From assembly GCA_027451585.1 (NCBI GenBank), contig DAIDIZ010000071.1, positions 1 to 45,437 of the forward strand: a DNA stretch of 45,437 bases, written 5' to 3'. Shown here in pieces: positions 36,422 through 44,110 of the stretch (within the stretch, counting starts at the first letter, position 1; the number at the start of each line of letters is the position of its first letter). Made by a program: the position numbers and the translations under genes. The stretch is from Chlamydiota bacterium (GTDB taxonomy: Bacteria; Chlamydiota; Chlamydiia; Chlamydiales; SM23-39). The notes beneath the pieces are model-generated. The model searched no databases and was not told where the DNA came from. It saw only the letters and a program-made list of their open reading frames with translations.

Positions 36422-37534
36422 CTACACAATTACGGAGGCGATCGTGTCATGGAACAAAATCCCTTTTTCGGTGAGGCAGATTTTTTTTTCGTTCCGTTTG
36501 AGAAAGTCCTCTTCGATCAGACGCTCGATGCATTGTTTCGTTTCGGGAGGAAGATCCTCGTTTAGATCAGCTCCCTCAATCAGGCGCAGCTCGACTGCAA
36601 GCCTCTCTTTGAGACTGTCCAGGTAGGGGAGTTTTTCTGAAAAATCGATAGGAGAAATCCCCTCTTTTAGTTTCCTCGTATATCTCTGTAGATGGGAAAT
36701 ATTGCGAAATCGTTTTCCTTCCCAGTAACTGCATGCAGAAGGGCCAAATCCAAGAAAAGGGCGGCCCGTCCAATAACCGATATTATGTTTAGAGAATGAT
36801 GATTGCTTAGCGAAAGCCGAAATTTCATACCGTTTAAATTGAAGAGAAGTGAGCGTTTGTACTGCTTGATTGAGCATCCGGAGGCTAGAGATCGGGGGAG
36901 GGAAAGAGAGCGATTCTTTTCTTTTATAAAACGAAGTGTGCGGTTCGATCGTCAGATTGTATAAAGAGACGTGTTGAATGGGCAAAGAAGAGAGTTGATT
37001 CAATGTCGAGAGCCAACTGCTCTCTGTTTGATCAGGAAGGTCGTACATGAGATCGATCGAAATATTTTGGAAGCCCGCTCGATGAGCCTCTAAAATTGCC
37101 TGTTTCCCCTTTTGCGCCGTATGGATCCGTTCGATCGATTGGAGAGATCGTTCATCGAGTGATTGGATTCCGAGACTCAATCGATTCACCCCCACAGAAA
37201 GGAGCGAGGAAAAAAGCTCTGGCGAAGCCTCTTCTGGATTGGCCTCGAGAGTGATTTCACAATCGGAGGCAAGCGCAAGGCGGCTGCCTCGTATTTTTTC
37301 TAGCAAGCGGGCAACCCCACCTCCAGGGACGAAGAAAGAGGGGGTGCCCCCTCCAAAATAGATTGATTCAATGGAGAGGCCTTCAAGAAGGGGGAGATTC
37401 TTTTCCCATTCGAGGGAGAGTCCCTCTTCCAAAATCTGATGAAAAGAGGGGGAGTTTGGGATGACGTAGAAATGGCAATAGGGACACTTTTTCGAGCAAA
37501 AAGGGATGTGGAAATAGAGCGAGGCGCGTGTCAT
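36422..37534 (-). CDS. hemW: HemW-type radical SAM protein
   Basis: The 370-residue product has the radical SAM cluster Cys13-x3-Cys17-x2-Cys20 in IPFCSKKCPYCHFYV. The residue pattern after the third Cys (HFY, no fourth Cys) and the short length separate HemW (haem chaperone) from the oxygen-independent coproporphyrinogen oxidase HemN. IYFGGGTPS and LSLGIQSLDE follow in the expected places. It is 38 bases downstream of the coiled-coil gene and 138 bases upstream of nrdA, but the NrdR boxes between suggest nrdA has its own promoter. Confidence 0.9.
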   Translation of the reverse strand: MTRASLYFHIPFCSKKCPYCHFYVIPNSPSFHQILEEGLSLEWEKNLPLLEGLSIESIYFGGGTPSFFVPGGGVARLLEKIRGSRLALASDCEITLEANPEEASPELFSSLLSVGVNRLSLGIQSLDERSLQSIERIHTAQKGKQAILEAHRAGFQNISIDLMYDLPDQTESSWLSTLNQLSSLPIQHVSLYNLTIEPHTSFYKRKESLSFPPPISSLRMLNQAVQTLTSLQFKRYEISAFAKQSSFSKHNIGYWTGRPFLGFGPSACSYWEGKRFRNISHLQRYTRKLKEGISPIDFSEKLPYLDSLKERLAVELRLIEGADLNEDLPPETKQCIERLIEEDFLKRNEKKICLTEKGILFHDTIASVIV

Positions 37535-37572
37535 ACCATTTATCCAATATGGCGCCGATTGAGTAAAAGGGA

Positions 37573-38049
37573 TTACCAGTTATCAGCTTCTGGATCTTCT
37601 AAGATCCCCCGTTTCCATCGATTTCGGTCGGAGAAAGGATCTTCTTCCTCCTCTTCTTCAACGACGGTCCCTTCGTCTTCTGTTCCAGCAATTGAGCCTC
37701 CACCGCCTCCCTCTGTTTCTTCGTATGTTTCGGTCTCCATCTCATACGTTTCCGTTTCCATATCGAGGCCCGCATCGGTCATATTTTCTCCGATATCCAT
37801 ATCGGGAAGCGTATGAGGTTCTGCGTAGGCTTGGCGGGCATTTGATCGTTTAGGGGTTACATACTCTTCCATTTCCCCGTTTTCTTTCATGAACCTGAGA
37901 CGTTCTTTTTCCTCTTCAATTTTAGACGAAAGAGAACGGATTTCCTCTCTATGTTTTTCGATATCTTTTTTGGGGACAAGTCCCAGATTCATCCACTGCT
38001 CGAGATCTTGCAGTTCTGTTTCTAATTTTTTGAGTCGCTCGCTTTTCAT
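37573..38049 (-). CDS. Coiled-coil acidic protein
   Basis: The product is 158 residues. Residues 1-58 form a likely coiled coil (LKKLETELQDLEQWMNLGLV, then DIEKHREEIRSLSSKIEEEK). The rest is acidic and low in complexity with a repeated METETYE, a Gly run and EEEEEEDPFSDRNRW near the end. No catalytic motif. In C. trachomatis the hemN-like gene CT052 also has a small neighbour (CT053); equivalence is only a suggestion from position. The tail repeat may be prone to slippage. Confidence 0.65.
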   Translation of the reverse strand: MKSERLKKLETELQDLEQWMNLGLVPKKDIEKHREEIRSLSSKIEEEKERLRFMKENGEMEEYVTPKRSNARQAYAEPHTLPDMDIGENMTDAGLDMETETYEMETETYEETEGGGGGSIAGTEDEGTVVEEEEEEDPFSDRNRWKRGILEDPEADNW

Positions 38050-38399
38050 ATCTTACCTTAAGGGGGACTTTTAAAATGGTCTCTTGGAGAAGTAGCCCGC
38101 GAATTTTGCTATACCATACCTTCAAATAATTTGTATCCCATTTTTTTGAAGCGTATCTATTTTTGCTCAAAGGAAGGATTTTCGTATACCGAATTCTAAG
38201 AGCGGTCTTCTGTTTCCCTGTTTGAAGAAAAGGGAAGCAGAGAGGGGGATGGGGGGCGCAGAGAAAAATTGAAGGAGGTCATTCATTTTATTGTACTTGC
38301 GTTTTGATTGTAATAAAATTTATTGATTTTATTGTTTTTAAACTATTTTTGATGTTTAATCATAATTAAGTGCGGTTGTTGTGAAATTAAGGTGTTTTT
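38050..38399. promoter_or_regulatory. Divergent AT-rich spacer
   Basis: This 350-base region lies between the coiled-coil gene (minus) and a membrane protein gene (plus). TCTGTTTCCCT (near 38207) and AGGGAAGCAGA (near 38230) form an 11-base stem with one G-T pair. From about 38281 the sequence is very AT-rich, ending AAGGTGTTTTT directly before the ATG at 38400, the same leader pattern as the island genes. No gene is visible. Confidence 0.45.
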
Positions 38400-38813
38400 A
38401 TGGCTAAGTTAGATTTACATAAGATGAAGGAGAAATTCTCCGGATTGGAAAAATTCGGGCATAAGTACCTGGTAGAGACTTTAACTGTGGTCGCTATCGT
38501 TGTTGGTGCTTTGTCTGCTTGGACCCACCTTTTTGTGGGAACTTTGGGTTGGGTTGTTTTGTTTCTTTGCCTAGGGGCGGCTGTAGGTCTTTTTTTCTCT
38601 GCGACGATGGACCATTGGATGAGAAAAGTTTATTCTTTTTCATCAGGGGAGAAAAAGACATATACTATTGCAGCAGAGGCGATGAAGATCGCAATTGCTC
38701 TCTTTTTGCCATTCCTTTATTTTGCGTTTCTTGGTGTTTTAGGTGGAACGGCATACCAGTACTATATCCGTCATTCTCAGCCAGGGCACAATAAAGGTTC
38801 TAAAGCGGCTTGA
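38400..38813 (+). CDS. Hypothetical membrane protein, three helices
   Basis: The product is 137 residues. A charged amphipathic N-terminus (MAKLDLHKMKEKFSGLEKFG) precedes membrane helices at about 25-45, 46-68 and 94-118, the first two as a tight hairpin; a short basic tail follows. No family recognised. The closely spaced helical hairpin is superficially like chlamydial inclusion-membrane proteins, but the third helix and lack of a secretion signal that I can judge leave this open. It is followed, after a strong hairpin, by pssA. Confidence 0.7.
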   Translation: MAKLDLHKMKEKFSGLEKFGHKYLVETLTVVAIVVGALSAWTHLFVGTLGWVVLFLCLGAAVGLFFSATMDHWMRKVYSFSSGEKKTYTIAAEAMKIAIALFLPFLYFAFLGVLGGTAYQYYIRHSQPGHNKGSKAA

Positions 38814-38835
38814 GTCATATTTCTAAGTGGTATAT

Positions 38836-38874
38836 CTTGGAGTGGATGTTCTTTTGAAGAACAGCCACTCCAAG
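38836..38874 (+). promoter_or_regulatory. Hairpin at the pssA ribosome-binding site
   Basis: CTTGGAGTGGATGTTCTT and AAGAACAGCCACTCCAAG form an 18-base stem with one A-G mismatch around a TTG loop. Its 3' arm reaches AAGG, which with the next bases (AAGGATCCTT) is the pssA ribosome-binding site before the ATG at 38882. No T-run follows. Confidence 0.7.
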
Positions 38875-38881
38875 GATCCTT

Positions 38882-39724
38882 ATGAAAAAAGCCTCTTTTT
38901 TCCCAAACGTCATCACCGCATTTGCTCTTGCATGCGGTCTTTTCGTTATTTTCAAAATCAACATTCTCGAACCGGGAGCTGGCGATTACGAAGCAGTCCA
39001 AATGTCGGTCTTTCTTTTACTGGTTGCGGCATTGGCCGATTTCATTGACGGAGCTTTAGCTCGTGCCATTCACGCAGAAAGTGAATTTGGTTTTGTGTTT
39101 GATTCTCTTTCCGACGCGATTACCTTTGGAGTCGCTCCAAGCGTATTGATGCTGAAGGCTCTCTCTTCAGATCCGGGGACTTTTCTCTCTTTTTTGAGCG
39201 CAACGGCCGCTATGGTCTTTTCCCTTTGCGGAGTTCTTCGATTGGTGCGCTTCAGTGTAAAATCGAAGGAGGCCAAGGGAGATAGCGTTTTAGAAGAGGC
39301 CCAAAAAAAGCACTTTACGGGACTTCCGATTCCTGCTGCAGCTATTGCGGCAGTTGCAGCCAATTTGTTTTTTTTAAGCCCCCAGGTAAAGAAATGGATT
39401 CCGATCGATTCCGATACAAAAGCCATTGTTCTTTCTTGTGCGATGATTTTTCTCGGATATCTTATGGTTTGTCGTCTCAAATTTCCAAGTCTTAAGATGT
39501 TAAGGTTGAGGATTCCCTCTTTTCATCTCGCTTTCCTCATGGTGGTAGGAGCCGTTTTTGTGATTTACGGAATTTTGTATTTTTTTGCCCTCATCTTGGC
39601 TTTTGTTTCGTGGTTTTATATTGCAGTTTCTTTAATTTTATCGCTTATCCGATTCATTGCAGGGAAGAAGTCGAAAACTCTTGAAGATTTCGAGCCCGAT
39701 CCCGATGATCTCGACCATGATTAA
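38882..39724 (+). CDS. pssA: CDP-diacylglycerol-serine O-phosphatidyltransferase
   Basis: The 280-residue inner-membrane enzyme makes phosphatidylserine, the precursor of phosphatidylethanolamine. The CDP-alcohol phosphotransferase motif is complete: Asp56-Gly57, Ala60-Arg61, Gly70, Asp74 and Asp78 (FIDGALARA ... FGFVFDSLSD). About eight membrane helices are seen. Length and motif favour PssA over PgsA. As I recall pssA is next to nrdA in C. trachomatis; here three genes lie between. rmuC follows after 12 bases. Confidence 0.93.
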   Translation: MKKASFFPNVITAFALACGLFVIFKINILEPGAGDYEAVQMSVFLLLVAALADFIDGALARAIHAESEFGFVFDSLSDAITFGVAPSVLMLKALSSDPGTFLSFLSATAAMVFSLCGVLRLVRFSVKSKEAKGDSVLEEAQKKHFTGLPIPAAAIAAVAANLFFLSPQVKKWIPIDSDTKAIVLSCAMIFLGYLMVCRLKFPSLKMLRLRIPSFHLAFLMVVGAVFVIYGILYFFALILAFVSWFYIAVSLILSLIRFIAGKKSKTLEDFEPDPDDLDHD

Positions 39725-39736
39725 CCTGAGTTTTGT

Positions 39737-40897
39737 ATGGCGATTTTTCTTCTTTTGATTCTCATTGGGATGGGGGTCTTTTTTTTCATCCTTTGGTGGT
39801 CTTTTCAAAAATCGCAAAAGACTTTGAAAGAGTCGTTTCAGTCACTTTCTTTTGAAGTATTAGAGAAAAGTAGTCGGACCTTTATCGATTTTGCCAAAGC
39901 CTCTTTAGAACAGTATCAATCGGGAGCTAAGGGAGAGTTTGAGGCCCAATACAGATCTTTCCAAGAGAGCCTAAAGCCATTTCAAGAATCGCTTCAAAAG
40001 CTCGATCACCATCAGAGGGAGTTAGAAAAAAGGCGAGAGGGAGCCTATGCATCTCTTTCGAAACAAGTAGAGGGGATGATCCTAGTTGAAAAAGAGTTAA
40101 GAAAAGAAACAGCCCTTTTGGTGCAGGCCTTACGTTCTCCTCAGATGAGAGGAGCCTGGGGAGAAATCCATTTAAGACGGGTCATTGAGCTGGCGGGGCT
40201 GATCAACCACTGCGATTTTTTTGAGCAGAAGAGCTTTGATTCGGACGGAAAAGTATGGCGCCCCGATCTGATCGTCCGGCTGCCTGGAGGTCGTTACATT
40301 GCGGTTGATGCAAAAACCCCACTTACAGCCTATTTAGACGCATCAGATGCAGGAGATGAAGTAATTCGAAAGAAAAGACTGCAAGATCATGCCCAAGCAC
40401 TGCGCAAGCACATCAAAGAACTTTCGATGAAAGAGTATTGGAAGCAACTTGAGTCAGCACCCGAGTACGTGATCCTTTTTTTGCCTGCGGAGGCCTTTTT
40501 TAGTGCAGCCCTCCAATCAGATCCGACCCTCATAGAAGTCGGAGCCGATCAAAACATCATTGTCGCCACACCGACGACTCTCATTGCGATTTTGCGAGCC
40601 GTAGCTTTTAGTTGGAAGCAAGAGGGGATCTCGAGAAATGCAAAAGAGATCTCTCGGTTAGGGCAAGAGCTCTACGAGCGATTAGGGGTCGTCTGTGATC
40701 ATTGGAATCGGATGGGGCGCCATTTAGGTCTCGCCGTTGAAGCATACAATCAAAGCGTCTCTTCCATGGAGTCGCGGGTTTTGGTGACCGCTCGCAAACT
40801 CAAGGAGAGCGGATCGATCTCATCTGAACTCAAAGAGCCAGAGCTCATTGAGAAGATTGTGAGAGAAAGTGAAGTTGCCCCCAGGGCTCTTTCATGA
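39737..40897 (+). CDS. rmuC: RmuC-family DNA recombination protein
   Basis: The 386-residue product has an N-terminal membrane segment (1-20), a long coiled coil (about 25-125) and the conserved RmuC nuclease-like domain: RGAWGEIHLRRVIELAG, then RPDLIVRLPGGRYIAVDAKT with the PD-(D/E)xK-like Asp/Asp-x-Lys. RmuC limits sequence inversions at short repeats in E. coli, of interest in a region full of inverted repeats. It probably shares a transcript with pssA. Confidence 0.93.
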   Translation: MAIFLLLILIGMGVFFFILWWSFQKSQKTLKESFQSLSFEVLEKSSRTFIDFAKASLEQYQSGAKGEFEAQYRSFQESLKPFQESLQKLDHHQRELEKRREGAYASLSKQVEGMILVEKELRKETALLVQALRSPQMRGAWGEIHLRRVIELAGLINHCDFFEQKSFDSDGKVWRPDLIVRLPGGRYIAVDAKTPLTAYLDASDAGDEVIRKKRLQDHAQALRKHIKELSMKEYWKQLESAPEYVILFLPAEAFFSAALQSDPTLIEVGADQNIIVATPTTLIAILRAVAFSWKQEGISRNAKEISRLGQELYERLGVVCDHWNRMGRHLGLAVEAYNQSVSSMESRVLVTARKLKESGSISSELKEPELIEKIVRESEVAPRALS

Positions 40898-40902
40898 GAT
40901 TT

Positions 40903-40958
40903 TTATTGTGTTTGGTTCAAGCAAGGATCCCCTTGCCTGAATCAAACACAACAAAAAA
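40903..40958. terminator. Long hairpin between convergent genes
   Basis: TTGTGTTTGGTTCA ... GCAAGG pairs with CCTTGC ... TGAATCAAACACAA around ATCC, with only one mismatch and one G-T pair; flanking T and A runs extend the stem. It lies between the rmuC stop and the 3' end of the SH3b gene on the other strand, so it probably ends both transcripts, although a T-run directly after the stem is lacking on both strands. Confidence 0.65.
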
Positions 40959-40993
40959 TCATTAGGAGCCCTTGCAAGGCTTTGGTAGTTCTC

Positions 40994-42196
40994 CTATTCG
41001 ATAGAGAGAACGAAATAGGCAGGAAAGGCGAAGTGATTATTCGGTCTTGGGCTTACCAGTAGAGAGACCTCTTGGTCGCATAATTTTTCTAAATCGACGT
41101 GAGTGCTATAAAGATAAGCCACTGGGCCATTTTCGTTTCGAAGCAAGAAGTTGCCGGGCTTTTCTTTCACAGTATCCTGATAAGGCTCTAGGACGCCTGT
41201 TAGAACTTTCGCATTCGCCATTTGTTCTGCGTAAAATTCGTCCATCTTTTTTCCGGAATGGAAAGAGGTCCAGCTGAGATAAAGAGATTCCTCTAGCGTA
41301 TCCCAAAATCGGTAGTCAGAAGAACTCTCTTTTTTAGCTGTTTTTTTAAGCCAGCCTGGGTGAGATTGTTCGGCTGTATCAACTGAAAGATCTCTCGATT
41401 CTTCTTTGTGTTTTGCGAGGAGCTCTTCTCTTGCTTTTGGAGAGAGTTCAGCCTTGGTTTCGAGGAACGCAATTTTTTTGTTGAGGAAAGTTTCCTTCAA
41501 GGCAGAGAGTTTTTCTTTAGCGAGAGTCACTATTTCAGGGAAGTCAGAATAAGCGTGGAGAAGCGTTTGAAATTGCTCGACAACAGGAAGGATAGACATG
41601 TCTTCATAGCTTTTTTTGCTTTCGATCTCGGCTTGTGCTAAGGCTTCGTGAAGAAGTTCTTCCGCTTGCGTCTTTCTCTTTTCCATATTCGCAATGTATT
41701 CTGGACCGCCAACCGAGACGAGGAACTCTTTGGAAACATAAAAATGGGTTCCCTTAGGGGCTCCAATTTCAAGCCACTTATGATTGGAGGGGCATACATG
41801 CGACTGGACTTTCATTCCCGCCTCGAGCTGGCCAATGATGGGTGCATCTTGATTTGGTTCTAAACGAACATTTACCTTGCTTACTTCGACAATGTCATCG
41901 AGGATATAACTTCTAAAAACGTATCCTTTGATATCTTTAGGAGGCTCAATTGCGAAGAATTCCCCTTCTTCAGCAACAACGAGAAAGAGATCGTTTTTGT
42001 TTGCTTGTCGTACAATATGACTATCAAGATCTGGTTTAATTCGCATCCGCACTTTATTTGCAGTTACTTTGCCTGTAAAGGGGCGAAACGCTTTTGCTCC
42101 GATTTGTTGAGCGGGAGGTTTGCTGTTGGTAGGAGGTGGTGTGGAACCGAAAGCAACAGAAGTTATACTGACAAGGACAAGCGCAGAGCGTATCAT
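40994..42196 (-). CDS. Exported protein with two bacterial SH3 domains
   Basis: The 400-residue product has a signal peptide (about 1-17, cleavage near AFG). Two SH3b domains follow: TANKVRMRIKPDLDSHIVRQ (about 44-100) and SKVNVRLEPNQDAPIIGQL (about 105-165). Then come a helical coiled region (170-280) and a C-terminal domain without recognised family. SH3b domains bind peptidoglycan or peptides in the periplasm, so a role at the cell wall or division site is plausible. It is transcribed toward rmuC and has its own spacer upstream. Confidence 0.82.
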   Translation of the reverse strand: MIRSALVLVSITSVAFGSTPPPTNSKPPAQQIGAKAFRPFTGKVTANKVRMRIKPDLDSHIVRQANKNDLFLVVAEEGEFFAIEPPKDIKGYVFRSYILDDIVEVSKVNVRLEPNQDAPIIGQLEAGMKVQSHVCPSNHKWLEIGAPKGTHFYVSKEFLVSVGGPEYIANMEKRKTQAEELLHEALAQAEIESKKSYEDMSILPVVEQFQTLLHAYSDFPEIVTLAKEKLSALKETFLNKKIAFLETKAELSPKAREELLAKHKEESRDLSVDTAEQSHPGWLKKTAKKESSSDYRFWDTLEESLYLSWTSFHSGKKMDEFYAEQMANAKVLTGVLEPYQDTVKEKPGNFLLRNENGPVAYLYSTHVDLEKLCDQEVSLLVSPRPNNHFAFPAYFVLSIE

Positions 42197-42268
42197 AGCA
42201 AAATTCTCCCAACGTTTCCTCGATACTAGAGTTTTTCGATTTTAACGCCAAGAGGTTTTGGAGAGAAT

Positions 42269-42411
42269 GCACTCGCTCCACTCCAAAGAGGCCTAAGAAA
42301 ACCAAATTTAAAGCTGTCGAACCTCCAATAAAAAATTGGAGTCAATATTGAAATTCCAATTGTTTATTGGGAATTTGATGGTTTAAATTCGGTTTGTTTG
42401 GGTACTTTTGG
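42269..42411. repeat. Repeat C, copy 2: two units head to head
   Basis: A forward unit (42269-42345: ACTCGCTCCACTCCAAAGAG ... CCAATAAAAAATTGG) is followed by a reverse unit (about 42351-42411: CCAATTGTTTATTGGG ... TTTAAATTCGGTTT). The whole forms a large palindrome. The spacer 42197-42506 contains this and the transposon remnant below and no intact gene. Confidence 0.78.
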
Positions 42412-42502
42412 GCTGGCTGGATCAAGAGCTTTCTTTATGGTGAGTAGGGATCTCAACGCAGCGCAAAATATTTTAGCCCTCGGACTAGATGGCTTGGGAT
42501 AA
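42407..42502 (+). pseudogene. tnpB: TnpB (IS200/IS605 family) C-terminal remnant
   Basis: The frame reads FGLAGSRAFFMVSRDLNAAQ then NILALGLDGLG and a stop at 42500-42502. RDLNAAxNIL is the conserved C-terminal stretch of TnpB (the RuvC III region, normally DRDxNAAxN). Only the last 30 or so codons remain, and the Asp before RD is Ser here. The rest of the gene is missing upstream, where repeat C begins. Confidence 0.8.
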
Positions 42503-42506
42503 ACCT

Positions 42507-43841
42507 TTAGGAGCCTTCGCCTTTAGGCGGGGGAGTAGGCACTTTGGCATTTTGTCTTTGTTCTTCAGCCAGGTTTTTAAGACGCATCTTTTCTGTCGGA
42601 GGTAGGGTTGGATGCTGGTCGATGGATAGAGAAATAGCGGGATCTGGCAGTAAAGCTAAATTGAATTTGCCATCAGTCTTGGTTCTGTCAAAAGCCTTCT
42701 CGTACATTTGAGGGGTTCTTCTTTTAAGAGGGACAGCTGTTATACAGGGAAGATGGATCTCTATTGCTTTCAAAGCGAGCGTCTCGTAATCAGCTCGTTC
42801 TATGGGAATATGCCTGAGATTCCTTGGCTGTTTTTGAAGCACCATCACAAGTAATCCGGTAGGAAGGTCGGTAGTCGAAGAAATCACTTCCTGAGGAACT
42901 TTTTCAAGGAAGTTTAGAGGAATAGTCGTTGTATTATTTGTTACGGCAGCTTCAATCAGATCGACCCAAATACCTTTGCATGCTTCAGGATTCTCTTGGA
43001 GGAAAGAGGGGTGACGCTGCACCATTTTCCGATAAATTTGAGGGGTTTTTTTGTTTATAACTGCGAAAGTGCCAGGATTTATTTCAATAGCCTTGATACA
43101 GAGCCGTTCGTATTCAGGGAGAGTTGTAGGAATCCGTTCAATAAACCACGGATCTTGAGAGATCACATTAATCAGATCGACCCAAATACCTTTACATGCT
43201 TCAGAATTCTCTTGGAGGAAAGAGGGGTGGCGCTGCACCATTTTCCGATAAATTTGAGGAGTTTTTTTGTTTATAACTGCGAAAGTGCTAGGATTTGTTT
43301 CAATAGCCTTGATACAGAGCCACTCGTATTCAGGGAAAGTTGTAGGAATCCGTTCAATAAACCACGGATCTTGAGAGATCGCATTGATAAGGAGTTCAAT
43401 CCATTGGGGAGAATCTTGTTGGAATTCCATAAGAAAATGATCGTCTTCTAAGAGAAACTCAGCTCTGCTTATAGGAGAACTCATTGGATGGCTCCAAAGC
43501 ATTTTTCGAGTGTCCACGATAAAACTTCTAATTTTTTGGGATTCCTCGGAGCCCTTAGGCAAAGCCGTCAAAATCGTTCCAAGTTTCTTTAAATGAGAAC
43601 ATATTCTATTAGCACTATCTCTATATTGACAAGTATCACCGGAAGGGCGGGCGTAAATGTCTTTACACAACTCTTGGACCCTAGTAATTCGACGAAAAGC
43701 TCGAATCCCAATTTTGCCCTTATGATCGCGCTCGAATAACTCTTGAGATCTTCGAGAATATTCGTCAGGAGTTGGCTTGTAGCTTTCAAGAGTCTCATAA
43801 TTGGTCTTTTGAACTAAAGTGTTAATTGTTATTGGTGTCAT
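42507..43841 (-). CDS. Helical-repeat protein, paralogue 1 (internal duplication, IS-derived tail)
   Basis: The product is 444 residues, built of helical repeats such as DPWFIERIPTTFPEYEWLCI, then KAIETNPSTFAVINKKTP; they resemble DUF4116-type repeats, though I cannot confirm the family. A 216-base block is exactly tandem-duplicated (42957-43172 and 43173-43388), giving two 72-residue units. The C-terminus after EEQRQNAK reads VPTPPPKGEGS, encoded by the IS605-like end, while paralogue 2 has a long tail there. No signal peptide. A host-interacting protein is a reasonable guess. Confidence 0.68.
   Translation of the reverse strand: MTPITINTLVQKTNYETLESYKPTPDEYSRRSQELFERDHKGKIGIRAFRRITRVQELCKDIYARPSGDTCQYRDSANRICSHLKKLGTILTALPKGSEESQKIRSFIVDTRKMLWSHPMSSPISRAEFLLEDDHFLMEFQQDSPQWIELLINAISQDPWFIERIPTTFPEYEWLCIKAIETNPSTFAVINKKTPQIYRKMVQRHPSFLQENSEACKGIWVDLINVISQDPWFIERIPTTLPEYERLCIKAIEINPGTFAVINKKTPQIYRKMVQRHPSFLQENPEACKGIWVDLIEAAVTNNTTTIPLNFLEKVPQEVISSTTDLPTGLLVMVLQKQPRNLRHIPIERADYETLALKAIEIHLPCITAVPLKRRTPQMYEKAFDRTKTDGKFNLALLPDPAISLSIDQHPTLPPTEKMRLKNLAEEQRQNAKVPTPPPKGEGS
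42510..42538. mobile_element. Probable IS200/IS605 right end
   Basis: Just after the tnpB stop, CGCCTTTAGGCG (42518-42529) makes a 5-base-pair stem with a TT loop, followed by GGGGAGTAGG. Small hairpins of this form with a following GTAG-like cut site are usual at IS200/IS605 right ends. The same bases encode the last residues of the minus-strand gene at 42507. Confidence 0.6.
42957..43388 (-). repeat. 216-base tandem duplication in paralogue 1
   Basis: The two copies abut and differ at only about ten positions. Each encodes one full helical unit of 72 residues (INVISQDPWFIERIPTT ... GIWVDL). Paralogue 2 has a single version, so the duplication happened after the two genes separated or was lost in the other. 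Confidence 0.88.
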
Positions 43842-43852
43842 TTGATTTTTTA

Positions 43853-43880
43853 TATTTTTTTAATACAATTATATATTTAT
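43853..43880 (-). promoter_or_regulatory. Conserved AT-rich leader of paralogue 1
   Basis: These 28 bases match 45081-45108 upstream of paralogue 2 at 25 positions; both are 12-17 bases from the ATG. On the minus strand they include ATAAATATATAATT. They may be a shared promoter or leader carried along with the duplicated genes. Confidence 0.45.
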
Positions 43881-43966
43881 AGATTGTTTTTTTTAAATGT
43901 TTATATCGATGGCCATGCAACTTCCTAGTCAATCTATTGAGCGGTCTTGCAGCTTTCACACAGACC

Positions 43967-44010
43967 AAAATCGGCTTACTTGGGCCATTTTGGAGTGGAA
44001 CGAGTATATT
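43967..44010 (-). repeat. Repeat C, copy 3 (reverse, truncated)
   Basis: Read on the minus strand it gives ATACTCGTTCCACTCCAAAA then TGGCCCAAGTAAGCCGATTT. It lies in the 269-base spacer 43842-44110, which has no gene. It is closest to copy 4 at the other side of paralogue 2. Confidence 0.8.
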
Positions 44011-44110
44011 GCTAAGATCTAGACAAACCGAGCTTGGGTATGTGACCAAAAAGCGGAGGCCTAAGAGTTAACCAAAACTTACTTTGGGCTAAAATAATTT
44101 GGCAGAGGCA

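Noticed and set aside
36422-37534. Oxygen-independent coproporphyrinogen oxidase HemN
   Set aside because: The fourth Cys of the HemN motif is absent and the protein is too short; HemW fits better.
38400-38813. Inclusion membrane (Inc) protein
   Set aside because: Two close helices resemble the Inc hairpin, but a third helix and a lysine-rich amphipathic start make the assignment too weak to name.
42957-43388. CRISPR-like or assembly-artefact repeat
   Set aside because: There are only two long coding copies, with substitutions between them and no spacers; the differences argue against a simple assembly duplication.
42996-43451. Plus-strand open frame of 151 codons with an internal repeat
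   Set aside because: The repeat is only the 216-base duplication of the minus-strand helical-repeat gene read backwards; composition is not protein-like.
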